A stretch of 14,006 bases of DNA, taken from assembly GCA_022798855.1 (NCBI GenBank), contig JAAWNI010000032.1, forward strand, positions 1-14,006, given 5' to 3'. The DNA is from Lawsonibacter sp. Its GTDB lineage: Bacteria; Bacillota; Clostridia; Oscillospirales; Oscillospiraceae. Of the stretch, positions 1 through 6,456 are shown one piece after another. A model generated the notes under the pieces. That model did not search any database, was not told the origin of the DNA, and was given only the letters and a program-made list of their open reading frames with translations. Position 1 is the first letter of the stretch; each line of letters starts with the position of its first letter. Both the position numbers and the translations under genes were made by a program.

Positions 1-99
1 AAAATCTTGAAATCCACAAAGGATTCCTGTGATTTTTTGCCTTGCAGGGCGGCAAAATTCCTCGTCCATCCAGCATTTTCGATTATGAATACAGGTTCT
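1..99. repeat. Right part of palindromic MITE-like repeat, copy 1
   Basis: Positions 1-99 match 4318-4416 with only two differences (position 31 G against C at 4348, and 72 A against G at 4389). The full copy at 4254-4416 is an imperfect palindrome centred near 4335, so this copy is centred near position 18 and its left arm should lie about 63 bases before the window. The right terminal motif TGAATACAGGTTCT is intact at 86-99 and is followed by TA. Confidence 0.88.
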
Positions 100-303
100 T
101 AGTGGAGTGCGTCCCCGTGGGGAAAAAGGAACCGAAAAAAGAACTCCCCCGCAAACCTGCGTTTTGCGCCCCGCCCTCCTATAACATCATATACTATTCC
201 AGCCAGTAAGGGGAAAAACGAAGTTTTTCCAGAAGTTTTTTCTTTTGGTTCTTTTCTTTTTCTCAAAAAAGAAAAGAACAACACAAGACTGTGAGGTAAC
301 GAT
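100..303. other. Intergenic region upstream of parB with AT-rich hairpins
   Basis: No gene is visible on either strand. The region holds two clear stem-loops: a short one at 212-230 (GGAAAAAC, loop GAA, GTTTTTCC) and a perfect 14-bp stem at 248-279. The sequence around 123-145 (GGAACCGAAAAAAGAAC) is an imperfect inverted match to 235-258, so the stretch from about 115 to 279 may be another palindromic repeat. A TATACT hexamer lies at 190-195 without a convincing -35 box, so no promoter is claimed. Confidence 0.5.
248..279. other. Perfect 14-bp AT-rich stem-loop before parB
   Basis: Positions 248-261 (GTTCTTTTCTTTTT) pair perfectly with 266-279 across a 4-base loop. The hairpin ends 24 bases before the parB start codon. 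No T-run follows it on the + strand, so it is not a classical terminator in that direction. It could shape the parB leader or be the arm of a repeat element. Confidence 0.6.
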
Positions 304-1200
304 ATGGCAAAACGAAAGACAGAATTGGGGTTAGGCCGCGGGCTGAACGCCTTGCTGGGCGACCCGGAGCTGCCGGCCCAGGGGGAGGGCTCCGTCACCC
401 TGCCCATCTCCCAGGTGGAGCCGGGGCTGAACCAGCCCAGAAAGCGTTTTGAGCAGGGGGCGCTGGACGACCTGGCGGAGTCCATCCGCATCCACGGCAT
501 CATCCAGCCCCTGACGGTGCGGCGGCTGGCCAGCGGCTACTACCAGATCATCGCCGGGGAGCGGCGGTGGCGGGCGGCCAAGAGCGCCGGCCTGACGGAG
601 ATTCCCGCCGTCATCATCGAAGCCGACGACCGCAAGGTGATGGAGCTGGGCCTGATCGAAAACCTCCAGCGGGAGGACCTGAACCCCGCCGAGGAGGCCC
701 GCGGCTACCAGACCCTGATGGAGGAATACGGCCTGACCCAGGAGCAGGTGGCCCAGCAGATGGGCAAATCCCGGCCGGCCATCACCAACACCCTGCGGCT
801 CCTGGCCCTGCCCGCCGAGGTGATGGGCCTTTTGGAGGAGGGCGTCCTGTCCGCCGGCCACGCCCGGGCCATTCTGGGCGCCCCCACCGCCGCCCTCCAG
901 CGGGAAGCCGCCAAAAAAGTGGTGGACGGACAGCTCTCCGTCCGCCAGACCGAAGCCCTCATCAAGGCCCTCCAGAAGGAGAAGCCGGACAAGCCCAAAG
1001 AGCAGGGGCCTGACCTCTCCCTCTACCTAGGGGAGTTGGAAAAGGACCTGTCGGGCCGGTTAGGCCGGAAGGTCAAGATCGCACACCGGGGAAAAAAAGG
1101 GCGGATCGAGCTGGAGTACTACAACGAGCAGGACTTGGAAGCCCTTTTGGAGCTTCTCCAGCGGCTGAGGAGCGAAGGAGGTGACTCCTATGGCTTCTGA
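304..1200 (+). CDS. parB: Chromosome partitioning protein ParB (Spo0J-type)
   Basis: ParB is the CTP-dependent DNA clamp that loads at parS sites near the origin and works with ParA/Soj and SMC in chromosome segregation. The 298-residue product has the family order. An N-terminal LGRGLNALLG motif (residues 10-19) is the segment that stimulates the ParA ATPase. The CTP-binding domain carries GERRWRA (85-91), and a helix-turn-helix region (about 145-167) ends in SRPAITNTLRLL. A C-terminal dimerisation region rich in charged residues follows. The LGRGLNALL start favours Spo0J over its paralogue Noc. The start is preceded by GTGAGGTAA at 291-299. A parS-like site lies 650 bp downstream. parA, normally next to parB, is not in the window; a repeat lies directly upstream instead. 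The stop overlaps the next gene by 11 bases, which suggests translational coupling. Confidence 0.96.
   Translation: MAKRKTELGLGRGLNALLGDPELPAQGEGSVTLPISQVEPGLNQPRKRFEQGALDDLAESIRIHGIIQPLTVRRLASGYYQIIAGERRWRAAKSAGLTEIPAVIIEADDRKVMELGLIENLQREDLNPAEEARGYQTLMEEYGLTQEQVAQQMGKSRPAITNTLRLLALPAEVMGLLEEGVLSAGHARAILGAPTAALQREAAKKVVDGQLSVRQTEALIKALQKEKPDKPKEQGPDLSLYLGELEKDLSGRLGRKVKIAHRGKKGRIELEYYNEQDLEALLELLQRLRSEGGDSYGF
1175..1181 (+). promoter_or_regulatory. RBS inside parB that sets the next gene's start
   Basis: AAGGAGG lies inside the parB coding end, 8 bases before the ATG at 1190. It favours that ATG over an in-frame GTG at 1181, which would overlap the RBS itself. Confidence 0.75.
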
Positions 1201-1813
1201 CCGGCGCCGTGACCCCAGTGAGCCCTTTATTGAGGACAACCACCGCTTCCCCCCCGACGAAAGGCACAGGGAGAAGCGCCCCGCCCCCCCGGAGCAGGAC
1301 GCCCGCCGCCGCCGGGCCCAGCAGAAGCGCCGCCGGAACTCCGTCTTTCAATATATCGCCGTCCTGTTCATGGCCGCCTTCGCCCTCCTCCTCTACACCT
1401 TTATGATGGAGCGGCGGCAGAGCCAGCAGCAGATCGACGATTTGAAAAAATCCGCGTCCACCGTCCAGACCCTGCAAGGGCTTATCGCGGAGAATGAACA
1501 GCTGAAAGACCAGTCGGAGGCCCTGCAAGACCAGATCGACGCCCTGCAAGACCAGCTCAGCAAGGGCAAGCAGGAGCGGACCGGCCTGACGTCCCAGCTG
1601 GAGGAGTCGGAAAAGGCCAACCAGGCCATGGCCTGGTTCTGGGAGATCAACGACGCGTCCGTCCGGGGGCAGCTGAAAAGCTGCCGGGAGATGATCGCCG
1701 CCATGGAGGAAGCGGGCCTTGTGGACTACCTGCCCAAGGAGAACACCACCGGCACCGGCCACCTCTCCCCCGCCGACCGCTACCAGGACATCCGCAGCCG
1801 GGTCATCAAGTAG
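1190..1813 (+). CDS. Single-pass membrane coiled-coil protein of unknown function
   Basis: The family is not recognised. The 207-residue product has a proline- and arginine-rich N-terminal part (about 1-49, including RRRR at 39-42) and one membrane segment (about 52-72). A long glutamine- and leucine-rich coiled coil follows (about 74-150), then a short C-terminal region. The positive N-terminus predicts that the coiled coil faces outside. The architecture resembles bitopic divisome proteins such as FtsL/DivIC, but there is no sequence match strong enough to name it. A 21-bp tandem duplication (1520-1540 and 1541-1561) repeats exactly one heptad, ALQDQID / ALQDQLS. The gene overlaps parB by 11 bases and uses an RBS within it, so the two are probably one operon. 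A membrane or envelope role linked to segregation is only an inference. Confidence 0.85.
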   Translation: MASDRRRDPSEPFIEDNHRFPPDERHREKRPAPPEQDARRRRAQQKRRRNSVFQYIAVLFMAAFALLLYTFMMERRQSQQQIDDLKKSASTVQTLQGLIAENEQLKDQSEALQDQIDALQDQLSKGKQERTGLTSQLEESEKANQAMAWFWEINDASVRGQLKSCREMIAAMEEAGLVDYLPKENTTGTGHLSPADRYQDIRSRVIK

Positions 1814-1848
1814 GGCGGCCGTGAAGGACGCTTCCAAAAGAAGAAAAA

Positions 1849-1864
1849 TGTTCCACGTGAAACA
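1849..1864. promoter_or_regulatory. parS-like ParB loading site
   Basis: TGTTCCACGTGAAACA differs at one position from the bacterial parS consensus TGTTTCACGTGAAACA, and this variant is one base short of a perfect palindrome. It lies between the coiled-coil gene and serS, 26 bases before the serS ATG and 650 bp after parB. Location next to parB near the origin is typical of parS. No other CACGTG-centred match was noticed in the window. Confidence 0.88.
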
Positions 1865-1889
1865 TTACGACAAAGGAGAATGAGAAACT

Positions 1890-3191
1890 ATGCTCGACAT
1901 TCGTTTTATCCGGGAGAACCCCGAGGCTGTAAAGGAAAACATCAAGAAAAAATTCCAGGAGGAAAAACTCCCCCTGGTGGACCAGGTGCTGGCCCTGGAC
2001 AGTGAAAACCGGGCCGCTATGTCGGAAGCCAACGAGCTCCGGGCCGCCCGGAACTCCCTCAGCAAGCAGGTGGGCATGCTCATGGGGCAGGCCAAGAAGG
2101 ACCCCTCCAAGCTGGCGGAAGCCGAGGAAGCCAAGGCCAAGGTGAAGGCCAACGCCGACCGTCTGGCCGAGCTGGAGGAGAAGGAGGCCCGGCTGGCGGA
2201 GGAGATCAGGAAAATCATGCTGGTTATCCCCAACATCATCGACCCCTCCGTCCCCATCGGCCCCGACGACTCCGCCAATGTGGAGGTGGAGCGGTTCGGC
2301 GAACCCGCCACCCCCGCCTTTGAGATCCCCTACCACACCGAGATCATGGAGCGCTTCAACGGGGTGGACATGGACGCTGCCGGCCGGGTGTCGGGCAATG
2401 GCTTCTACTACCTGATGGGGGATGTGGCCCGGCTCCACGAGGCGGTGCTGGCCTACGCCCGGGACTTTATGATCAACAAGGGCTTCACCTTCTGCATCCC
2501 CCCCTTCATGATCCACGGAAACGTGGTGGAGGGCGTCATGAGCCAGACCGACATGGAAGCCATGATGTATAAGATCGAGGGGGAGGACCTGTACCTCATC
2601 GGCACCAGCGAGCACTCCATGATCGGCAAGTTCATCGACCAGATCATCCCCGAGGCCTCCCTGCCCCAGACCCTGACCTCCTACTCCCCCTGCTTCCGGA
2701 AGGAGAAGGGCTCCCACGGCATCGAGGAGCGCGGGGTGTACCGCATCCATCAGTTTGAGAAGCAGGAGATGATCGTGGTGTGCCGGCCGGAGGACTCCAT
2801 GGACTGGTACGAGAAGATGTGGCGGTACTCGGTGGAGCTCTTCCGCTCCCTGGACATCCCCGTCCGGCAGCTGGAGTGCTGCTCCGGCGACCTGGCCGAT
2901 TTGAAGGTGAAATCCTGCGACATCGAAGCCTGGTCCCCCCGCCAGCAGAAGTATTTTGAGGTCTGCTCCTGCTCCAACCTGGGGGACGCCCAGGCCAGGC
3001 GGCTGAAAATGCGGGTGAAGGGCGAGAAGGGCGCCTACCTGCCCCACACCCTGAACAACACCGTGGTGGCCCCGCCCCGCATGCTCATCGCCTTCCTGGA
3101 GAACAACCTCCAGGCCGACGGCAGCGTGGTGATCCCCAAGGTCCTCCAGCCCTATATGGGCGGCCTGGAGGTCATGGCCCCCAAGAAATAA
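1890..3191 (+). CDS. serS: Serine--tRNA ligase
   Basis: The enzyme charges tRNA-Ser (and tRNA-Sec where present) with serine in the cytoplasm. The 433-residue length is usual. The start MLDIRFIRENPEAV and the charged coiled-coil arm (about 25-105) are the SerRS tRNA-binding domain. The class II core carries the serine-binding TSE motif (239-241, here TSEHSMIG), motif 2 starting CFRKEKG (268 onward) with HQFEKQE, and motif 3 APPRMLIAFLEN (PPR at 395-397). TSEHS, and APPR where many bacterial enzymes have ALPR, mark a divergent subtype, but no key residue seems lost. AAAGGAG at 1872-1878 precedes the ATG. The 76-base gap upstream holds the parS-like site and is too short for a T-box leader. Confidence 0.96.
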   Translation: MLDIRFIRENPEAVKENIKKKFQEEKLPLVDQVLALDSENRAAMSEANELRAARNSLSKQVGMLMGQAKKDPSKLAEAEEAKAKVKANADRLAELEEKEARLAEEIRKIMLVIPNIIDPSVPIGPDDSANVEVERFGEPATPAFEIPYHTEIMERFNGVDMDAAGRVSGNGFYYLMGDVARLHEAVLAYARDFMINKGFTFCIPPFMIHGNVVEGVMSQTDMEAMMYKIEGEDLYLIGTSEHSMIGKFIDQIIPEASLPQTLTSYSPCFRKEKGSHGIEERGVYRIHQFEKQEMIVVCRPEDSMDWYEKMWRYSVELFRSLDIPVRQLECCSGDLADLKVKSCDIEAWSPRQQKYFEVCSCSNLGDAQARRLKMRVKGEKGAYLPHTLNNTVVAPPRMLIAFLENNLQADGSVVIPKVLQPYMGGLEVMAPKK

Positions 3192-3192
3192 C

Positions 3193-4254
3193 ATGGAGGG
3201 CTCCGCCACCTCCCGGCGCTGGGAGCTGTCGCTGGTCAATGTGGCCTTCTGCCTGGGAATTGTGGTGTTCCACTGCATGTCCCACCCCGTCACCCACCTG
3301 GACAAGCTCAGCTGGCAGTTCGCCCTGGCCACCGTCTGCCAGCGGCTGACCTGCATCGGGGTCCCCGGCTTCTTTTTCCTCAGCGGGCTGAAATTTGCCC
3401 TCCCCTCCCCCAGGCAGCGGACGCTGGGACAGTACTACCTCAGCCGGTTCCGCCGGCTCATCCCCCCTTACCTGCTGGCGGCGGCGCTGTCCTACTTCCC
3501 CTTTGTCCTGACGGGGTCCTACCCCTTCTCCCTGAAAAACTTCGCCCTGCTGACCATCCGGGGGAGCCTCTCGGCCCAGTTCTACTACGTGGTTGTGCTG
3601 CTCCAGTTTATATTGCTGGCCCCCCTGTTCCGCACCCTGGTCCAGCGATATTCCCCGGCGGTCCTGCTGCCCATCGCCCTGCTCATCACACAGCTGAGCA
3701 CAGAATTTTTCGGCGCGCCAGGCCTGCCCGCCCCGGACTGGCTGGCCGCCCTCTACTCCGGGCACCAGTTTACCGACGCCCTGTTTTACTACCTGGCCGG
3801 CTGCTTCGCCGGAACCAGGTATGAGGCCTTCCTGGCCTTATTGGAAAAACACCGGTCCCTGATTTTCCCCCTGTTCGCCCTCTCCGCCCCGGCCGCCATC
3901 GCCGCCAGCGTGGTGAACAGCTCCGGCCGGGGCAGCCCTCCCTATCTGGAGTCGCTGAACATCCTCTTCTATATTAGCTACGCCCTGGCCCTGTACAGCC
4001 TGGCTGTCCGGCTGGCCCCCCGCATAAAAGGGGCGGCCGCCCGGCTGCTGGGGGCGCTGGACCGGGCCAGCTACCTGATCTACCTCTACCACTGCCTGGC
4101 CATCACCCTCTTTGACGCCGCGGCCTCCCGCCTGGGGGTGGCTCGGGAGGGCCCCCTGCTTCTGCTGCGGCTGCTGATCGTCCTTTCCGCTGCCATTGGC
4201 GGCTCCGTCCTCTGGCAAAAGCTGCGGGCCAGGTTTGTTCCAGCAAGAAAATAA
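3193..4254 (+). CDS. Membrane acyltransferase, acyltransferase 3 family
   Basis: The 353-residue product is strongly hydrophobic, with about ten membrane segments. It fits acyltransferase family 3 (OafA/WecH-like), whose members transfer acetyl or other acyl groups to surface sugars or envelope lipids. The first membrane segment carries a histidine (H27, in GIVVFHCM) where the family has its conserved catalytic residue. FLSG (about residue 62) and RRLIPPYLLA (about 90-99) are also typical. The acceptor cannot be told from sequence. The ATG lies one base after the serS stop with no clear RBS of its own, so translation is probably coupled to serS. The stop codon overlaps the left end of the palindromic element at 4254, so the element may have set or changed the C-terminus. 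Confidence 0.88.
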   Translation: MEGSATSRRWELSLVNVAFCLGIVVFHCMSHPVTHLDKLSWQFALATVCQRLTCIGVPGFFFLSGLKFALPSPRQRTLGQYYLSRFRRLIPPYLLAAALSYFPFVLTGSYPFSLKNFALLTIRGSLSAQFYYVVVLLQFILLAPLFRTLVQRYSPAVLLPIALLITQLSTEFFGAPGLPAPDWLAALYSGHQFTDALFYYLAGCFAGTRYEAFLALLEKHRSLIFPLFALSAPAAIAASVVNSSGRGSPPYLESLNILFYISYALALYSLAVRLAPRIKGAAARLLGALDRASYLIYLYHCLAITLFDAAASRLGVAREGPLLLLRLLIVLSAAIGGSVLWQKLRARFVPARK

Positions 4255-4416
4255 GAACCTGTATTCACAATCTCAAACGACCGTCTGGACGGGCCTTTAG
4301 CCGCCTTGCGGCGTTAAAAAATCTTGAAATCCACAAAGGATTCCTGTCATTTTTTGCCTTGCAGGGCGGCAAAATTCCTCGTCCATCCGGCATTTTCGAT
4401 TATGAATACAGGTTCT
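4254..4416. mobile_element. 163-bp palindromic MITE-like element, copy 2 (full length)
   Basis: The ends are perfect 14-bp inverted repeats (AGAACCTGTATTCA at 4254-4267, TGAATACAGGTTCT at 4403-4416). They extend imperfectly inward to about 24 bp and outward to TAAGAACC / GGTTCTAA. The interior is also palindromic about position 4335: AATCC at 4328-4332 pairs with GGATT at 4338-4342, and GCCGCC-type arms flank it. A nested hairpin GCCGC-CTT-GCGGC lies at 4300-4312. It has no coding capacity. Positions 4318-4416 repeat at 1-99 with two mismatches. Internal symmetry plus a second copy suggest a non-autonomous, transposase-mobilised element, though the source transposase is unknown. Confidence 0.85.
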
Positions 4417-4444
4417 AAGCTTCCAACGAAGAAAGGAAATCATC

Positions 4445-4510
4445 ATGAAAAAATTCATGGAAGAATTCAAGCAATTCATCGCACGGGGCAATGTGAAGGA
4501 GAAACGATAA
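4445..4510 (+). pseudogene. Short remnant resembling the MscL N-terminus
   Basis: A 21-codon reading frame encodes MKKFMEEFKQFIARGNV followed by KEKR and a stop. The first 17 residues closely match, from memory, the start of the large-conductance mechanosensitive channel MscL (MKKF..EFK.F..RGNV), that is, its N-terminal helix. In MscL, GNV is followed by the DLAVGVIIG membrane helix, which is absent. GAAAGGAAA (about 4432-4440) is a good RBS, so the peptide may still be made. The stop touches the next ATG. The simplest reading is an internal deletion that kept the start of mscL in front of the next gene. A retained leader peptide or a genuine small protein is the alternative. The palindromic element lies 28 bases upstream. 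Confidence 0.6.
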
Positions 4511-4852
4511 ATGCCTGAGAACAAACGGCCTACGGAGGACGGCGGGGGCTCCGGCTACACCCCCTCCTCCCCCGTCAAGCGGACCCTGGCCTGGGTGGGG
4601 CTGGCTTACGCCCTGATCCTCCTGGCCCTGACCACCTACTTCTTTTTCACCGCCAAAAGCCTGGGCAATCTGGGGCCCCTGCTGGCCCTCCCCGGGCTTA
4701 TCGGCCTGGGGGCGGTGGCCCTGGTGTCCTGGCGGACCACCGGCCGGCCGGGGAAATGGCCCGCCACCGCCCTGGCGGCCATCTGCTGGCTGCTGGCCCT
4801 GGCCACCCTGCCCCTCGCCGCCGCCGGGCTTATGTCCAACTTCGGGGGGTAG
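4511..4852 (+). CDS. Small three-helix membrane protein, unknown function
   Basis: No family is recognised. The 113-residue product has a hydrophilic, glycine- and proline-rich N-terminal tail (1-23) and then three predicted membrane helices (about 25-47, 54-75 and 83-105), with a basic loop WRTTGRPGKW between the second and third. Codon use has the GC-rich third positions of the neighbours, which supports real coding. The ATG follows the stop of the MscL-like remnant without a gap; AAGGAGAAAC at 4496-4505 can serve as RBS. Only 3 bases separate it from rsmG, so the two are probably cotranscribed. A remote tie to RsmG function is not implied. Confidence 0.8.
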   Translation: MPENKRPTEDGGGSGYTPSSPVKRTLAWVGLAYALILLALTTYFFFTAKSLGNLGPLLALPGLIGLGAVALVSWRTTGRPGKWPATALAAICWLLALATLPLAAAGLMSNFGG

Positions 4853-4855
4853 GCC

Positions 4856-5572
4856 ATGGAACAGATTATCGCCGCCGGGCTGGAGGAGCTGGGGCTGATG
4901 GGGCGCGTCCCCGAGGACGCCCCCGCCCAGCTGGCCCAATACGGGCGGATGCTCCTGGAAAAAAACCAGGTGATGAACCTCACCGCCATCCGGGACCCCG
5001 AAGGGGTGGCCCGGCTCCACATGCTGGATTGCGCCGCCCTCCTCAAGTTCTGCGATTTTCAGGGCAAGACCCTCATCGACGTGGGCACCGGGGCCGGTTT
5101 CCCCGGCATGGTGCTGAAAATCCTGGCCCCCTCTCTGCGCATCACCTTCCTGGACTCCCTGGCCAAGCGGCTGGACTGGCTCACAGAGGTCTATGAGGAC
5201 CTGGACGGCGTGGACAACATCACCACCTTCCACGGCCGCGCGGAGGAGTTCGGACTGAATAGGAGCTTTCGGGACAGCTTCGACTTCGCCACCGCCCGGG
5301 CGGTGGCCGACCTGCGGGTGCTGTCCGAGCTGTGCCTGCCCTTTGTGAAGGTGGGGGGCCGGTTCCTGGCCATGAAGAGCGTGGACTCCGGCCAGGAGCT
5401 GGAAAATGCCGCCCACGCCGTCAAGCTGCTGGGAGGAAAAGTCGTCCAGGTGGAGGACTACCCCATCCCGGGCACGGAGATTACCCACCGGCTGATTATG
5501 GTGGAAAAGCTGGCCCCCACCCTCAAGGGATACCCCCGGCGGTGGGCGAAAATCCAAAAAGAGCCGCTATGA
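4856..5572 (+). CDS. rsmG: 16S rRNA (guanine-527-N7) methyltransferase RsmG (GidB)
   Basis: RsmG methylates N7 of G527 in 16S rRNA using S-adenosylmethionine; loss gives low-level streptomycin resistance in several bacteria. The 238-residue length is normal. The SAM-binding motif DVGTGAGFPG (75-84) is intact and is preceded by the family signature NLTAI (41-45) and HMLDC. ATARAVADL (typically SRAVA.L) and the C-terminal YPRR....KEPL match the family ending. The start was chosen because the reading frame opens 3 bases after the upstream gene; the RBS is weak (GGGGGTAGG). rsmG is often in the mnmE-mnmG-rsmG-parA-parB block near the origin. Here it is downstream of parB and serS, so the block has been rearranged. 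Confidence 0.96.
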   Translation: MEQIIAAGLEELGLMGRVPEDAPAQLAQYGRMLLEKNQVMNLTAIRDPEGVARLHMLDCAALLKFCDFQGKTLIDVGTGAGFPGMVLKILAPSLRITFLDSLAKRLDWLTEVYEDLDGVDNITTFHGRAEEFGLNRSFRDSFDFATARAVADLRVLSELCLPFVKVGGRFLAMKSVDSGQELENAAHAVKLLGGKVVQVEDYPIPGTEITHRLIMVEKLAPTLKGYPRRWAKIQKEPL

Positions 5573-5636
5573 GCTGGGCAAGCCACAAAAAACACAGAAA
5601 TTTGTAAATTTTTTCAAAAACTTCCCCTGGAAAAGG

Positions 5637-5664
5637 TTGACGGACGGCAAATTTGTGGTACACT
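5637..5664 (+). promoter_or_regulatory. Sigma-A-type promoter for minD-like / mgsA-like operon
   Basis: TTGACG (5637-5642) and TACACT (5659-5664) are separated by 16 bases, with an extended -10 TGG just before the -10 box. The start point would be near 5671, giving a leader of about 25 bases with AGGAGGG at 5680-5686, 9 bases before the ATG. The AT-rich stretch at 5595-5630 could act as an UP-type element. Confidence 0.75.
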
Positions 5665-5695
5665 AACATTGTGACGTTTAGGAGGGACTCGCTCT

Positions 5696-6430
5696 ATGGG
5701 CACTGTGATTTCCATTACGTCGGGAAAAGGGGGCACGGGGAAGACCTCCATCACCGGAGCCGTGGGCGCGTCGCTGGCCCTGATGGACCGGCGGGTCCTG
5801 TGCATCGACATGGACGTGGGCCTGCGGAATCTGGACATCACCCTGGGGCTTAACGACAGGGCGCTGATGGACTTCTCCGACGTGGCGCTGGGCCGCTGCC
5901 CCCTGGCCAGAGCCGCCGTGGAGCACCCGGACATAAAGGGCCTGGCCCTGCTCACCTCCCCCATGGCCCTCCCACCCAGCCTTACCCCGGAAAAGGTGCG
6001 GGCCCTGCTGGACACCGCCCGCACCATGTATGACTACATCCTGATCGACTCCCCCGCCGGACTGGGCGCCGGCTTCCGGCTGGCCGTATGCGGCGCGGAC
6101 CGGGCCATCGTCATCGCCACCAACGACGCCTCCTCCCTGCGGGACGCCCAGCGGACCGTGACCGAGCTGGACCACCTCCGGCAGGTCCACCTGATCATGA
6201 ACCGCATCCAAACCAGGCTGCTCCGGCGCCTGCGCACCACCATAGACGACGCCATGAACACCGCCGGACTGCCCCTGGTGGGGGTGGTGCCGGAGGACCC
6301 CCAGGTGATCCTGTGCGCCAATCTGGGCAAGCCCCTCACCACCCGGGGCAAAAGAGGGGCCGCCCTGGCCTGCTGGAACATCGCCCAGCGGCTGGATGGA
6401 AACAAGGTCCCCATCATGAAGATACGATAA
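5696..6430 (+). CDS. minD: MinD-like septum-site ATPase
   Basis: MinD-type ATPases dimerise on the membrane and, with MinC, keep FtsZ from assembling away from mid-cell. The 244-residue product has the deviant Walker A motif KGGTGKT (11-17, with signature lysine K11), Walker A-prime CIDMDVGLRNLD (D38, D40), and the MinD-type Walker B LIDSPAG (D118). RNLD and DSPAG favour MinD over ParA/Soj. The C-terminus ends RLDGNKVPIMKIR and shows no obvious amphipathic membrane-targeting helix. No minC or minE is nearby. The pair minD then mgsA recalls the min-rodA-mgsA gene order I remember from some Clostridia, as if the rest of that cluster were lost or moved. It has its own promoter and a strong RBS. 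Confidence 0.85.
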   Translation: MGTVISITSGKGGTGKTSITGAVGASLALMDRRVLCIDMDVGLRNLDITLGLNDRALMDFSDVALGRCPLARAAVEHPDIKGLALLTSPMALPPSLTPEKVRALLDTARTMYDYILIDSPAGLGAGFRLAVCGADRAIVIATNDASSLRDAQRTVTELDHLRQVHLIMNRIQTRLLRRLRTTIDDAMNTAGLPLVGVVPEDPQVILCANLGKPLTTRGKRGAALACWNIAQRLDGNKVPIMKIR

Positions 6431-6439
6431 GCCAACTCC

Positions 6440-6447
6440 AAGGAGGT
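6440..6447 (+). promoter_or_regulatory. Strong RBS setting the mgsA-like start
   Basis: AAGGAGGT lies 9 bases before the ATG at 6457. The frame stays open far upstream through the minD-like gene, so this site and the match of MNIAI to the family start decide the start codon. Confidence 0.75.
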
Positions 6448-6456
6448 ATTGATGCC

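Noticed and set aside
179..195. Promoter for parB with TATACT as the -10 box
   Set aside because: No acceptable -35 hexamer lies 16-18 bases upstream; the sequence there is C-rich.
1814..1889. T-box leader before serS, also considered before hisS and aspS
   Set aside because: The available gaps are too short or are filled by repeats; no specifier-loop or antiterminator consensus was seen.
1806..3356. Long open frame on the - strand across serS
   Set aside because: It lies opposite a clear serS, its product is low-complexity (rich in H, G, V, L), and open antisense frames are expected in DNA with GC-rich third positions.
4324..4518. Open frame running through the palindromic element and the MscL-like remnant in another frame
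   Set aside because: It begins inside the repeat, has no RBS, and competes with the better-supported frame starting at 4445.
6088..6456. Upstream extension of the mgsA-like frame
   Set aside because: The extension overlaps the minD-like gene, is rich in P, G, H and R, and ignores the strong RBS before the ATG at 6457.
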